From Ecdyonurus torrentis (taxonomy: Eukaryota > Arthropoda > Insecta > Ephemeroptera > Heptageniidae), in NCBI GenBank assembly GCA_949318235.1, contig CASGGR010000034.1, positions 1,193,501-1,257,500 of the forward strand: a stretch of 64,000 nt of DNA, given 5' to 3'. The notes beneath the pieces are model-generated. The model did no database searches. It worked only from the letters and a program-made list of their open reading frames with translations, and was not told the origin of the DNA. A program made the position numbers and the translations under genes. Each line of letters opens with the position of its first letter. Within the stretch, counting starts at the first letter, position 1. Below, one piece after another: positions 13,957 to 28,038 of this stretch.

Positions 13957-15893
13957 GTGCTTTCTAATCGTACTTTTCGGACTGTGAATACGATTTTTGA
14001 TGATATCTCCGAAACTAATAAAGCTACAGGCTTGCGGTTTGAACTAAAATGTAGGACTAACAAACTTGCAAAGCAAAGGTTATTACAGCTTAATCGCTCC
14101 AATGCAAACTTTCGCAGTTATAGAGAATCTCAGTGCTTTCTTATCGTACTTTTTAGACTGTGATAACGAGTTTTGATGATATCTCCGAAAATAATAAAGC
14201 TACAGGCTTGCGGTTTGAACTAAAATGTAGGACTAACAGACATGCAAAGAAAAGGTTATTACACCTTAATCGCTCCAATGCAAACTTTCGCAGTTATAGA
14301 GAATCTCAGTGCTTTCTCATCGTACTTTTCAGACTGTGAATACGATTTTTGATGATATCACCGAAACTAATAAAGCTACAGGCTTGCGGTTTGAACTAAA
14401 ATGTAGGACTAAGAGACTTGCAAAGAAAAGGTTATTACACCTTAATCGCTCCAATGCAATCTTTCGCAGTTAGAGAGAATCTCAGTGCTTTCTCCTCGTA
14501 CTTTTCAGACTATGAATACGATTTTTGATGATATCTTTAAAACTATTAAAGCTACAGGCTTGCGGTTTGAACTAAAATGTTGGACTAACAGACTTGCAAA
14601 GCAAAGGTTATTACACCTTAATCGCTCCAATGCAAACTTTCGAAGTTATAGAGAATCTCAGTGCTTTCTCATCGTACTTTTTAGACTGTGAATACGATTT
14701 TTGATGATATCTCCGAAACTAATAAAGCTACAGGCTTGCGGTTTGAACTAAAATGTAGGACTAACAGACATGCAAAGAAAAGGTTTTTACACCTTAATCG
14801 CTCCACTGCAAACTTGCGCAGTTATAGAGAATCTCAGTGCTTTCTCATCGTACTTTTCGGACTGTGAATACAAATTTTGATGATATCTCCGAAACTAATA
14901 AAGCTACAGGCTTGAGGTTTGAACTAAAATGTAGGACTAACAGACTTGCAAAGAAAAGGTTATTACACATTAATCGCACCAATGCAAACTTTCGCAGCTA
15001 TAGAGAATCTCAGTGCTTTTTCATCGTACTTTTCAGACTGTGAATACGATATTTGATGATATCTCCGAAACTTATAAAGCTACAGGCTTTCGGTTTGAAC
15101 TAAAATGTAGGACCAACAGACTTGCAAAGAAAAGGTTATTACACCTTAATCGCTCCAATGCAAACTTTCGCAGTTACAGAGAATCTCAGTGCTTTCTCAT
15201 TGTACTTTTTAGACTGTGAATAATATTTTTTGATGATATCTCTGATACTAGTAAAGCTACAGGTTTACGGTTTGAACTAAAATGTAAGACTAACAGACTT
15301 GCAAAGAAAAGGTTATTACACCTTAATCGCTCCAATGCAAACTTTCGCAGTTATAGAGAATCTCAGTGCTTTCTCATCGTACTTTTCAGACTGTGAATAC
15401 GATTTTTGATGATATCTCCGAAACTAATAAAGCTACAGGCTTGCGGTTTGAACTAAAATGTAGGACTAACAGACTTGCAAAGAAAAGGTTATTACACCTT
15501 AATCGCACCAATGCAAACTTTCGCAGTTATAGAGAATCTCAGTGCTTTCTCATCGTACTTTTCAGACTGTGAATACGATTTTTGATTATATCTCCGAAAC
15601 TAATAAAGCTACAGGCTTGCGGTTTGAACTAAAATGTAGGACTAACAGACTTGCAAAGATAATGTTATTACACCTTAATCGCTCCAATGCAAATTTTCGC
15701 AGTTATAGAGAATCTCGGTGCTTTCTCATTGTACTTTTTAGACTTTGAATAAGATTTTTGATGATATCTCTAAAACTAATAAAGCTACAGGCTTGCAGTT
15801 TGAACTAAAATGTAGGACTAACAGACTTGCAAAGAAAAGGTTATTACACCTTAATCGCTCGAATGCAAACTTGCGCAGTTATAGGGAATCTCA
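13957..15893 (+). repeat. HOR copy, 11-mer (N O E P Q R S T U Y L)
   Basis: This is a second complete 11-mer, 1937 bp, with the six-T form in its T monomer (15226-15231). It is paralogous to 1985-3393 at an offset of 11972 bp. Both have P monomers reading GACTATGAATACG and GATATCTTTAAAAC. Differences such as GTGATAACG at 14160 and CTTTCGG near 15089 show it is an older pair than the local tandem copies. Confidence 0.82.
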
Positions 15894-17653
15894 GTGCTTT
15901 CTAATCGTACTTTTCGGACTGTGAATACGATTTTTGATGATATCTCCGAAACTAATAAAGCTACAGGCTTGCGGTTTGAACTAAAATGTAGGACTAACAA
16001 ACTTGCAAAGCAAAGGTTATTACAGCTTAATCGCTCCAATGCAAACTTTCGCAGTTATAGAGAATCTCAGTGCTTTCTTATCGTACTTTTTAGACTGTGA
16101 ATACGAGTTTTGATGATATCTCCGAAAATAATAAAGCTACAGGCTTGCGGTTTGAACTAAAATGTAGGACTAACAGACATGCAAAGAAAAGGTTATTACA
16201 CCTTAATCGCTCCAATGCAAACTTTCGCAGTTATAGAGAATCTAAGTGCTTTCTCATCGTACTTTTCAGACTGTGAATACGATTTTTGATGATATCACCG
16301 AAACTAATAAAGCTACAGGCTTGCGGTTTGAACTAAAATGTAGGACTAACAGACTTGCAAAGAAAAGGTTATTACACCTTAATGGCTCCATTGCAATCTT
16401 TCGCAGTTAGAGAGAATCTCAGTGCTTTCTCCTCGTACTTTTCAGACTGTGAATACGATTTTTGATGATATCTTTGAAACTAATAAAGCTAAAGGCTTGC
16501 GATTTGAACTAAAATGTTGGACTAACAGACTTGCAAAGCAAAAGTTATTACACCTTAATCGCTCCAATGCAAACTTTCGAAGTTATAGAAAATCTCAGTG
16601 CTTTCTCATCGTACTTTTTAGACTGTGAATACGATTTTTGATGATATCTCCGAAACTAATAAAGCTACAGGCTTGCAGTTTGAACTAAAATGTAGGACTA
16701 ACAGACATGCAAAGAAAAGGTTATTACACCTTAATCGCTCCAATGCAAACTTTCGCAGTTATAGAGAATCTCAGTGCTTTCTCATCGTACTTTTCGGACT
16801 GTGAATACAAATTTTGATGATATCTCCGAAACTAATAAAGCTACAGGCTTGAGGTTTGAACTAAAATGTAGGACTAACAGACTTGCAAAGAAAAGGTTAT
16901 TACACATTAATCGCACCAATGCAAACTTTCGCAGCTATAGAGAATCTCAGTGCTTTTTCATCGTACTTTTCAGACTGTGAATACGATATTTGATGATATC
17001 TCCGAAACTTATAAAGCTACAGGCTTGCGGTTAGAACTAAAATGTAGGACCAACAGACTTGCAAAGAAAAGGTTATTACACCTTAATCGCTCCAATGCAA
17101 ACTTTCGCAGTTACAGAGAATCTCAGTGCTTTCTCATTGTACTTTTTAGACTGTGAATAATATTTTTGATGATATCTCTGATACTAGTAAAGCTACAGGT
17201 TTACGGTTTGAACTAAAATGTAAGACTAACAGACTTGCAAAGAAAAGGTTATTACACCTTAATCGCTCCAATGCAAACTTTCGCAGTTATAGAGAATCTC
17301 AGTGCTTTCTCATCGTACTTTTCAGACTGTGAATACGATTTTTGATGATATCTCCGAAACTAATAAAGCTACAGGCTTGCGGTTTGAACTAAAATGTAGG
17401 ACTAACAGACTTGCAAAGAAAAGGTTATTACACCTTAATCGCACCAATGCAAACTTTCGCAGTTATAGAGAATTTTAGTGCTTTCTCATTGTACTTTTTA
17501 GACTGTGAATAAGATTTTTGATGATATCTCTAAAACTAATAAAGCTACAGGCTTGCGGTTTGAACTAAAATGTAGGACTAACAGACTTGCAAAGAAAAGG
17601 TTATTACACCTTAATCGCTCGAATGCAAACTTGCGCAGTTATAGGGAATCTCA
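15894..17653 (+). repeat. HOR copy, 10-mer (N O E P Q R S T U L')
   Basis: Exactly 1760 bp, with Y lost and U passing to L' through GAATTTTAGTGC. The same 10-mer order occurs at 26279 and 35255. Unlike the L' monomers at those loci, the one at 17478 keeps GATGATATC rather than GTTGATATC, so the later copies carry a further substitution. Confidence 0.83.
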
Positions 17654-18005
17654 GTGCTTTCTAATCGTACTTTTCGGACTGTGAATACGATTTTTGATGA
17701 TATCTCCGAAACTAATAAAGCTACAGACTTGCGGTTTGAACTAAAATGTAGGACTAACAAACTTGCAAAGCAAAGGTTATTACAGCTTAATCGCTCCAAT
17801 GCAAACTTTCGCAGTTATAGAGAATCTCAGTGCTTTCTTATCGTACTTTTTAGACTGTGAATACGAGTTTTGATGATATCTCCGAAAATAATAAAGCTAC
17901 AGGCTTGCGGTTTAAACTAAAATGTAGGACTAACAGACATGCAAAGAAAAGGTTATTACACCTTAATCGCTCCAATGCAAATTTTCGCAGTTATAGAGAA
18001 TCTCA

Positions 18006-20645
18006 GTGCTTTCTCATCGTACTTTTCAGACTGTGAATACGATTTTTGATGATATCACCGAAACTAATAAAGCTACAGGCTTGCGGTTTGAACTAAAATG
18101 TAGGACTAACAGACTTGCAAAGAAAAGGTTATTACACCTTAATCGCTCAAATGCAATCTTTCGCAGTTAGAGAGAGTCTCAGTGCTTTCTCCTCGTACTT
18201 TTCAGACTGTGAATACGATTTTTGATGATATCTTTGAAACTAATAAAGCTACAGGCTTGCGGTTTGAACTAAAATGTAGGACTAACAGACTTGCAAAGCA
18301 AAAGTTATTACACCTTAATCGCTCCAATGCAAACTTTCGAAGTTATAGAGAATCTCAGTGCTTTCTCATCGTACTTTTTAGACTGTGAATACGATTTTTG
18401 ATGATATCTCCGAAACTAATAAAGCTACCGGCTTCCGGTTTGAACTAAAATGTAGGACTAACAGACATGCAAAGAAAAGGTTATTACACCTTAATCGCTC
18501 CACTGCAAACTTGCGCAGTTATAGAGAATCTCAGTGCTTTCTCATCGTACTTTTCGGACTGTGAATACAAATTTTGATGATATCTCCGAAACTAATAAAG
18601 CTACAGGCTTGAGGTTTGAACTAAAATGTAGGACTAACAGACTTGCAAATAAAAGGTTATTACACATTAATCGCACCAATGCAAACTTTCGCAGCTATAG
18701 AGAATCTCAGTGCTTTTTCATCGTACTTTTCAGACTGTGAATACGATTTTTGATGATATCTCCAAAACTTATAAAGCTACAGGCTTGCGGTTTAAACTAA
18801 AATGTAGGACCAACAGACTTGCAAAGAAAAGGTTATTACACCTTAATCGCTCCAATGCAAACTTTCGCAGTTACAGAGAATCTCAGTGCTTTCTCATTGT
18901 ACTTTTTAGACTGTGAATAATATTTTTGATGATATCTCTGATACTAGTAAAGCTACAGGTTTACGGTTTGAACTAAAATGTAAGACTAACAGACTTGCAA
19001 AGAAAAGGTTATTACACCTTAATCGCTCCAATGCAAACTTTCGCAGTTATAGAGAATCTCAGTGCTTTCTCATCGTACTTTTCAGACCGTGAATACGAGT
19101 TTTGATGATATCTCCGAAAATAATAAAGCTACAGGCTTGCGGTTTGAACTAAAATGTAGGACTAACAGACTTGCAAAGAAAAGGTTATTACACCTTAATC
19201 GCTCCAATGCAAACTTTCGCAGTTATAGAGAATCTCAGTGCTTTCTCATCGTACTTTTCAGACTGTGAATATGATTTTTGATGATATCATCGAAACCAAT
19301 AAAGCTACAGGCTTGCGGTTTGAACTAAAATGTAGGACTAACAGACTTGCAAAGAAAAGGTTATTACACCTTAATCGCTCCAATGCAATCTTTCGCAGTT
19401 AGAGAGAATCTCAGTGCTTTCTCCTCGTACTTTTCAGGCTGTGAATACGATTTTTGATGATATCTTTGAAACTAATAAAGCTACAGGCTTGCGGTTTGAA
19501 CTAAAATGTAGGACTAACAGACTTGCAAAGCAAAGGTTATTACACCTTAATCGCTCCAATGCAAACTTTCGAAGTTATAGAGAATCTCAGTGCTTTCTCA
19601 TCGTACTTTTTAGACTGTGAATACGATTTTTGATGATATCTCCGAAACTAATAAAGCTACAGGCTTGCGGTTTGAACTAAAATGTAGGACTAACAGACAT
19701 GCAAAGAAAAGGTTTTTACACCTTAATCGCTCCACTGCAAACTTGCGCAGTTATAGAGAATCTCAGTGCTTTCTCATCGTTCTTTTCGGACTGTGAATAC
19801 AAATTTTGATGATATCTCCAAAACTAATAAAGCTACAGGCTTGAGGTTTGAACTAAAATGTAGGACTAACAGACTTGCAAAGAAAAGGTTATTACACATT
19901 AATCGCACCAATGCAAACTTTCGCAGCTATAGAGAATCTCAGTGCTTTTTCATCGTACTTTTCAGACTGTGAATACGATTTTTAATGATATCTCCGAAAC
20001 TAATAAAGCTACAAGCTTGCGGATTGAACTGAAATGTAGGACTAACAGACATGCAAAGAAAAGGTTATTACACCTTAATCGCTCCACTGCAAACTTGCGC
20101 AGTTATAGAGAATCTCAGTGCTTTCTCATCCTACTTTTCGGACTGTAAATACAAATTTTGATGATATCTCCGAAACTAATAAAGCTACAGGCTTGAGGTT
20201 TAAACTAAAATGTAGGACTAACAGACTTGCAAAGAAAAGGTTATTACACCTTAATCGCACCAATGGAAACTTTCGCAGTTATAGAGAATCTCAGTGCTTT
20301 CTCATCGTACTTTTCAGACTGTGAATACGATTTTTGACGATATCTCCGAAACAAATAAAGCTACAGGCTGGCGGTTTGAACTAAAATGTAGGACTTACAG
20401 ACTTGCAAAGATAATGTTATTACACCTTAATCGCTCCAATGCAAATTTTCGCAGTTATAGAGAATCTCAGTGCTTTCTCATCGTACTTTTCGGACTGTGA
20501 ATACAAATTTTGATGATATCTCCGAAACTAATAAAGCTACAGGCTTGAGGTTTGAACTAAAATGTAGGACTAACAGACTTGCAAATAAAAGGTTATTACA
20601 CCTTAATCGCTCCAATGCAAATTTTCGCAGTTATAGAGAATCTCA
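18006..20645 (+). repeat. Tandem 15-mer duplication, first copy (2640 bp)
   Basis: This runs from E at 18006 to the fused monomer at 20470 and is followed directly by the second copy at 20646. The last monomer joins R on the left (TTGCAAATAAAAGG, as at 18534) to O on the right (GCAAATTTTCGC, as at 17830), so it is the exchange junction. Differences seen against the second copy are TCAGGCTGTG near 19435 versus TCAGACTGTG, and ACCAATAAAG near 19298 versus ACCAAAAAAG. Confidence 0.87.
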
Positions 20646-23285
20646 GTGCTTTCTCATCGTACTTTTCAGACTGTGAATACGATTTTTGATGATATCACCG
20701 AAACTAATAAAGCTACAGGCTTGCGGTTTGAACTAAAATGTAGGACTAACAGACTTGCAAAGAAAAGGTTATTACACCTTAATCGCTCAAATGCAATCTT
20801 TCGCAGTTAGAGAGAGTCTCAGTGCTTTCTCCTCGTACTTTTCAGACTGTGAATACGATTTTTGATGATATCTTTGAAACTAATAAAGCTACAGGCTTGC
20901 GGTTTGAACTAAAATGTAGGACTAACAGACTTGCAAAGCAAAAGTTATTACACCTTAATCGCTCCAATGCAAACTTTCGAAGTTATAGAGAATCTCAGTG
21001 CTTTCTCATCGTACTTTTTAGACTGTGAATACGATTTTTGATGATATCTCCGAAACTAATAAAGCTACCGGCTTCCGGTTTGAACTAAAATGTAGGACTA
21101 ACAGACATGCAAAGAAAAGGTTATTACACCTTAATCGCTCCACTGCAAACTTGCGCAGTTATAGAGAATCTCAGTGCTTTCTCATCGTACTTTTCGGACT
21201 GTGAATACAAATTTTGATGATATCTCCGAAACTAATGAAGCTACAGGCTTGAGGTTTGAACTAAAATGTAGGACTAACAGACTTGCAAATAAAAGGTTAT
21301 TACACATTAATCGCACCAATGCAAACTTTCGCAGCTATAGAGAATCTCAGTGCTTTTTCATCGTACTTTTCAGACTGTGAATACGATTTTTGATGATATC
21401 TCCAAAACTTATAAAGCTACAGGCTTGCGGTTTAAACTAAAATGTAGGACCAACAGACTTGCAAAGAAAAGGTTATTACACCTTAATCGCTCCAATGCAA
21501 ACTTTCGCAGTTACAGAGAATCTCAGTGCTTTCTCATTGTACTTTTTAGACTGTGAATAATATTTTTGATGATATCTCTGATACTAGTAAAGCTACAGGT
21601 TTACGGTTTGAACTAAAATGTAAGACTAACAGACTTGCAAAGAAAAGGTTATTACACCTTAATCGCTCCAATGCAAACTTTCGCAGTTATAGAGAATCTC
21701 AGTGCTTTCTCATCGTACTTTTCAGACCGTGAATACGAGTTTTGATGATATCTCCGAAAATAATAAAGCTACAGGCTTGCGGTTTGAACTAAAATGTAGG
21801 ACTAACAGACTTGCAAAGAAAAGGTTATTACACCTTAATCGCTCCAATGCAAACTTTCGCAGTTATAGAGAATCTCAGTGCTTTCTCATCGTACTTTTCA
21901 GACTGTGAATATGATTTTTGATGATATCATCGAAACCAAAAAAGCTACAGGCTTGCGGTTTGAACTAAAATGTAGGACTAACAGACTTGCAAAGAAAAGG
22001 TTATTACACCTTAATCGCTCCAATGCAATCTTTCGCAGTTAGAGAGAATCTCAGTGCTTTCTCCTCGTACTTTTCAGACTGTGAATACGATTTTTGATGA
22101 TATCTTTGAAACTAATAAAGCTACAGGCTTGCGGTTTGAACTAAAATGTAGGACTAACAGACTTGCAAAGCAAAGGTTATTACACCTTAATCGCTCCAAT
22201 GCAAACTTTCGAAGTTATAGAGAATCTCAGTGCTTTCTCATCGTACTTTTTAGACTGTGAATACGATTTTTGATGATATCTCCGAAACTAATAAAGCTAC
22301 AGGCTTGCGGTTTGAACTAAAATGTAGGACTAACAGACATGCAAAGAAAAGGTTTTTACACCTTAATCGCTCCACTGCAAACTTGCGCAGTTATAGAGAA
22401 TCTCAGTGCTTTCTCATCGTTCTTTTCGGACTGTGAATACAAATTTTGATGATATCTCCAAAACTAATAAAGCTACAGGCTTGAGGTTTGAACTAAAATG
22501 TAGGACTAACAGACTTGCAAAGAAAAGGTTATTACACATTAATCGCACCAATGCAAACTTTCGCAGCTATAGAGAATCTCAGTGCTTTTTCATCGTACTT
22601 TTCAGACTGTGAATACGATTTTTAATGATATCTCCGAAACTAATAAAGCTACAAGCTTGCGGATTGAACTGAAATGTAGGACTAACAGACATGCAAAGAA
22701 AAGGTTATTACACCTTAATCGCTCCACTGCAAACTTGCGCAGTTATAGAGAATCTCAGTGCTTTCTCATCCTACTTTTCGGACTGTAAATACAAATTTTG
22801 ATGATATCTCCGAAACTAATAAAGCTACAGGCTTGAGGTTTAAACTAAAATGTAGGACTAACAGACTTGCAAAGAAAAGGTTATTACACCTTAATCGCAC
22901 CAATGGAAACTTTCGCAGTTATAGAGAATCTCAGTGCTTTCTCATCGTACTTTTCAGACTGTGAATACGATTTTTGACGATATCTCCGAAACAAATAAAG
23001 CTACAGGCTGGCGGTTTGAACTAAAATGTAGGACTTACAGACTTGCAAAGATAATGTTATTACACCTTAATCGCTCCAATGCAAATTTTCGCAGTTATAG
23101 AGAATCTCAGTGCTTTCTCATTGTACTTTTTAGACTTTGAATAATATTTTTGATGATATCTCTAAAACTAATAAAGCTACAGGCTTGCAGTTTGAACTAA
23201 AATGTAGGACTAACAGACTTGCAAAGAAAAGGTTATTACACCTTAATCGCTCGAATGCAAACTTGCGCAGTTATAGGGCATCTCA
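20646..23285 (+). repeat. Tandem 15-mer duplication, second copy (2640 bp)
   Basis: E at 20646 to L at 23110, offset exactly 2640 bp from the first copy. Fourteen monomers match one to one; the fifteenth is L here and the R/O junction monomer in the first copy. The R monomer reads ACTAATGAAG near 21232 where the first copy has ACTAATAAAG. By eye only about three substitutions separate the matched monomers, so the duplication is recent relative to monomer-type divergence. Confidence 0.87.
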
Positions 23286-24517
23286 GTGCTTTCTAATCGT
23301 ACTTTTCGGACTGTGAATACGATTTTTGATGATATCTCCGAAAATAATAAAGCTACAGGCTTGCGGTTTGAACTAAAATGTAGGACTAACAAACTTGCAA
23401 AGCAAAGATTATTACAGCTTAATCGCTCCAATGCAAACTTTCGCAGTTTTAGAGAATCTCAGTGCTTTCTTATCGTACTTTTTAGACTGTGAATACGAGT
23501 TTTGATGATATCTCCGAAAATAATAAAGCTACAGGCTTGCGGTTTGAACTAAAATGTAGGACTAACAGACATGCAAAGAAAAGGTTATTACACCTTAATC
23601 GCTCCAATGCAAACTTTCGCAGTTATAGAGAATCTCAGTGCTTTCTCATCGTACTTTTCAGACTGTGAATACGATTTTTGATGATATCACCGAAACTAAT
23701 AAAGCTACAGGCTTGCGGTTTGAACTAAAATGTAGGACTAACAGACTTGCAAAGAAAAGGTTATTACACCTTAATCGCTCCAATGCAATCTTTCGCAGTT
23801 AGAGAGAATCTCAGTGCTTTCTCGTCGTACTTTTCAGACTGTGAATACGATTTTTGATGATATCTTTGAAACTAATAAAGCTACAGGCTTGCGGTTTGAA
23901 CTAAAATGTTGGACTAACAGACTTGCAAAGCAAAGGTTATTACACCTTAATCGCTCCAATGCAAACTTTCGAAGTTATAGAGAATCTCAGTGCTTTCTCA
24001 TCGTACTTTTCGGACTGTAAATACAAATTTTGATGATATCTCCGAAACTAATAAAGGTACAGGCTTGAGGTTTAAACTAAAATGTAGGACTAACAGACTT
24101 GCAAAGAAAAGGTTATTACACCTTAATCGCACCAATGGAAACTTTCGCAGTTATAGAGAATCTCTGTGCTTTCTCATCGTACTTTTCAGACTGTGAATAC
24201 GATTTTTGACGATATCTCCGAAACAAATAAAGCTACAGGCTGGCGGTTTGAACTAAAATGTAGGACTTACAGACTTGCAAAGATAATGTTATTACACCTT
24301 AATCGCTCCAATGCAAATTTTCGCAGTTATAGAGAATCTCAGTGCTTTCTCATTGTACTTTTTAGACTTTGAATAATATTTTTGATGATATCTCTAAAAC
24401 TAATAAAGCTACAGGCTTGCAGTTTGAACTAAAATGTAGGACTAACAGACTTGCAAAGAAAAGGTTATTACACCTTAATCGCTCGAATGCAAACTTGCGC
24501 AGTTATAGGGAATCTCA
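23286..24517 (+). repeat. HOR copy, 7-mer (N O E P Z Y L)
   Basis: Seven monomers, 1232 bp, with Q to U and X absent: P at 23814 passes straight into Z at 23990. N ends CAGTTTTAGAG and P starts CTCGTCG, marks shared with the 7-mers at 41591 and 42823. The first N reads GAAAATAATAAAG, probably converted by its O neighbour. Confidence 0.83.
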
Positions 24518-26278
24518 GTGCTTTCTAATCGTACTTTTCGGACTGTGAATACGATTTTTGATGATATCTCCGAAACTAATAAAGCTACAGGCTTGCGGTT
24601 TGAACTAAAATGTAGGACTAACAAACTTGCAAAGCAAAGATTATTACAGCTTAATCGCTCCAATGCAAACTTTCGCAGTTTTAGAGAATCTCAGTGCTTT
24701 CTTATCGTACTTTTTAGACTGTGAATACGAGTTTTGATGATATCTCCGAAAATAATAAAGCTACAGGCTTGCGGTTTGAACTAAAATGTAGGACTAACAG
24801 ACATGCAAAGAAAAGGTTATTACACCTTAATCGCTCCAATGCAAACTTTCGCAGTTATAGAGAATCTCAGTGCTTTCTCATCGTACTTTTCAGACTGTGA
24901 ATACGATTTTTGATGATATCACCGAAACTAATAAAGCTACAGGCTTGCGGTTTGAACTAAAATGTAGGACTAACAGACTTGCAAAGAAAAGGTTATTACA
25001 CCTTAATCGCTCCAATGCAATCTTTCGCAGTTAGAGAGAATCTCAGTGCTTTCTCCTCGTACTTTTCAGACTATGAATACGATTTTTGATGATATCTTTA
25101 AAACTAATAAAGCTACAGGCTTGCGGTTTGAACTAAAATGTTGGACTAACAGACTTGCAAAGCAAAGGTTATTACACCTTAATCGCTCCAATGCAAACTT
25201 TCGAAGTTATAGAGAATCTCAGTGCTTTCTCATCGTACTTTTTAGACTGTAAATACAAATTTTGATGATATCTCCGAAACTAATAAAGCTACAGGCTTGC
25301 GGTTTGAACTAAAATGTAGGACTAACAGACATGCAAAGAAAAGGTTTTTACACCTTAATCGCTTCACTGCAAACTTGCGCAGTTATAGAGAATCTCAGTG
25401 CTTTCTCATCGTACTTTTCGGACTGTGAATACGATATTTGATGATATCTCCGAAACTTATAAAGCTACAGGCTTGCGGTTTGAACTAAAATGTAGGACCA
25501 ACAGACTTGCAAAGAAAAGGTTATTACACCTTAATCGCTCCAATGCAAACTTTCGCAGTTACAGAGAATCTCAGTGCTTTCTCATTGTACTTTTTAGACT
25601 GTGAATAATATTTTTTGATGATATCTCTGATACTAGTAAAGCTACAGGTTTACGGTTTGAACTAAAATGTAAGACTAACAGACTTGCAAAGAAAAGGTTA
25701 TTACACCTTAATCGCTCCAATGCAAACTTTCGCAGTTATAGAGAATCTCAGTGCTTTCTCATCGTACTTTTCAGACTGTGAATACGATTTTTGATGATAT
25801 CTCCGAAACTAATAAAGCTACAGGCTTGCGGTTTGAACTAAAATGTAGGACTAACAGACTTGCAAAGAAAAGGTTATTACACCTTAATCGCACCAATGCA
25901 AACTTTCGCAGTTATAGAGAATCTCAGTGCTTTCTCATCGTACTTTTCAGACTGTGAATACGATTTTTGATTATATCTCCGAAACTAATAAAGCTACAGG
26001 CTTGCGGTTTGAACTAAAATGTAGGACTAACAGACTTGCAAAGATAATGTTATTACACCTTAATCGCTCCAATGCAAATTTTCGCAGTTATAGAGAATCT
26101 CAGTGCTTTCTCATTGTACTTTTTAGACTTTGAATAAGATTTTTGATGATATCTCTAAAACTAATAAAGCTACAGGCTTGCAGTTTGAACTAAAATGTAG
26201 GACTAACAGACTTGCAAAGAAAAGGTTATTACACCTTAATCGCTCGAATGCAAACTTGCGCAGTTATAGGGAATCTCA
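24518..26278 (+). repeat. HOR copy, 10-mer with an R/S fusion
   Basis: The order is N O E P Q R/S T U Y L, ten monomers plus 1 bp. The monomer at 25398 begins as R (CGGACTGTGAATACG) and continues as S (GATATTTGATG, ACTTATAAAG, GGACCAAC), which removes one monomer from the 11-mer order. T at 25574 has six Ts (25611-25616), the only such run right of 15.3 kb that I noted. Confidence 0.82.
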
Positions 26279-28038
26279 GTGCTTTCTAATCGTACTTTTC
26301 GGACTGTGAATACGATTTTTGATGATATCTCCGAAACTAATAAAGCTACAGGCTTGCGGTTTGAACTAAAATGTAGGACTAACAAACTTGCAAAGCAAAG
26401 GTTATTACAGCTTAATCGCTCCAATGCAAACTTTCGCAGTTATAGAGAATCTCAGTGCTTTCTTATCGTACTTTTTAGACTGTGAATACGAGTTTTGATG
26501 ATATCTCCGAAAATAATAAAGCTACAGGCTTACGGTTTGAACTAAAATGTAGGACTAACAGACATGCAAAGAAAAGGTTATTACACCTTAATCGCTCCAA
26601 TGCAAACTTTCGCAGTTATAGAGAATCTAAGTGCTTTCTCATCGTACTTTTCAGACTGTGAATACGATTTTTGATGATATCACCGAAACTAATAAAGCTA
26701 CAGGCTTGCGGTTTGAACTAAAATGTAGGACTAACAGACTTGCAAAGAAAAGGTTATTACACCTTAATGGCTCCATTGCAATCTTTCGCAGTTAGAGAGA
26801 ATCTCAGTGCTTTCTCCTCGTACTTTTCAGACTGTGAATACGATTTTTGATGATATCTTTGAAACTAATAAAGCTAAAGGCTTGCGGTTTGAACTAAAAT
26901 GTTGGACTAACAGACTTGCAAAGCAAAGGTTATTACACCTTAATCGCTCCAATGCAAACTTTCGAAGTTATAGAAAATCTCAGTGCTTTCTCATCGTACT
27001 TTTTAGACTGTGAATACGATTTTTGATGATATCTCCGAAACTAGTAAAGCTACAGGCTTGCGGTTTGAACTAAAATGTAGGACTAACAGACATGCAAAGA
27101 AAAGGTTATTACACCTTAATCGCTCCAATGCAAACTTTCGCAGTTATAGAGAATCTCAGTGCTTTCTCATCGTACTTTTCGGACTGTGAATACAAATTTT
27201 GATGATATCTCCGAAACTAATAAAGCTACAGGCTTGAGGTTTGAACTAAAATGTAGGACTAACAGACTTGCAAAGAAAAGGTTATTACACATTAATCGCA
27301 CCAATGCAAACTTTCGCAGCTATAGAGAATCTCAGTGCTTTTTCATCGTACTTTTCAGACTGTGAATACGATATTTGATGATATCTCCGAAACTTATAAA
27401 GCTACAGGCTTGCGGTTTGAACTAAAATGTAGGACCAACAGACTTGCAAAGAAAAGGTTATTACACCTTAATCGCTCCAATGCAAACTTTCGCAGTTACA
27501 GAGAATCTCAGTGCTTTCTCATTGTACTTTTTAGACTGTGAATAATATTTTTGATGATATCTCTGATACTAGTAAAGCTACAGGTTTACGGTTTGAACTA
27601 AAATGTAAGACTAACAGACTTGCAAAGAAAAGGATATTACACCTTAATCGCTCCAATGCAAACTTTCGCAGTTATAGAGAATCTCAGTGCTTTCTCATCG
27701 TACTTTTCAGACTGTGAATACGATTTTTGATGATATCTCCGAAACTAATAAAGCTACAGGCTTGCGGTTTGAACTAAAATGTAGGACTAACAGACTTGCA
27801 AAGAAAAGGTTATTACACCTTAATCGCACCAATGCAAACTTTCGCAGTTATAGAGAATTTTAGTGCTTTCTCATTGTACTTTTTAGACTGTGAATAAGAT
27901 TTTTGTTGATATCTCTAAAACTAATAAAGCTACAGGCTTGCGGTTTGAACTAAAATGTAGGACTAACAGACTTGCAAAGAAAAGGTTATTACACCTTAAT
28001 CGCTCGAATGCAAACTTGCGCAGTTATAGGGAATCTCA
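26279..28038 (+). repeat. HOR copy, 10-mer (N O E P Q R S T U L')
   Basis: 1760 bp, the same order as the unit at 15894 and the unit at 35255. T reads AAAAGGATATTACACC near its right end (about 27626-27640), a change also present at about 29566, 34318 and 36605. This groups the 26-37 kb copies together. Confidence 0.82.

Larger units (their letters stand above)
17654..23285 (+). repeat. HOR copy, 32-mer: a 17-mer with an internal 15-mer duplication
   Basis: The monomer order is N' O E P Q R S T V W P Q R X Z Y R/O, then E P Q R S T V W P Q R X Z Y L. Removing one 15-mer leaves N' O E P Q R S T V W P Q R X Z Y L, which is exactly the 17-mer at 38599. The V, W, X and Z types distinguish this unit from the 11-mer family. 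The unit contains P, Q and R twice per 17-mer, so the 17-mer is itself composite. Confidence 0.87.
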
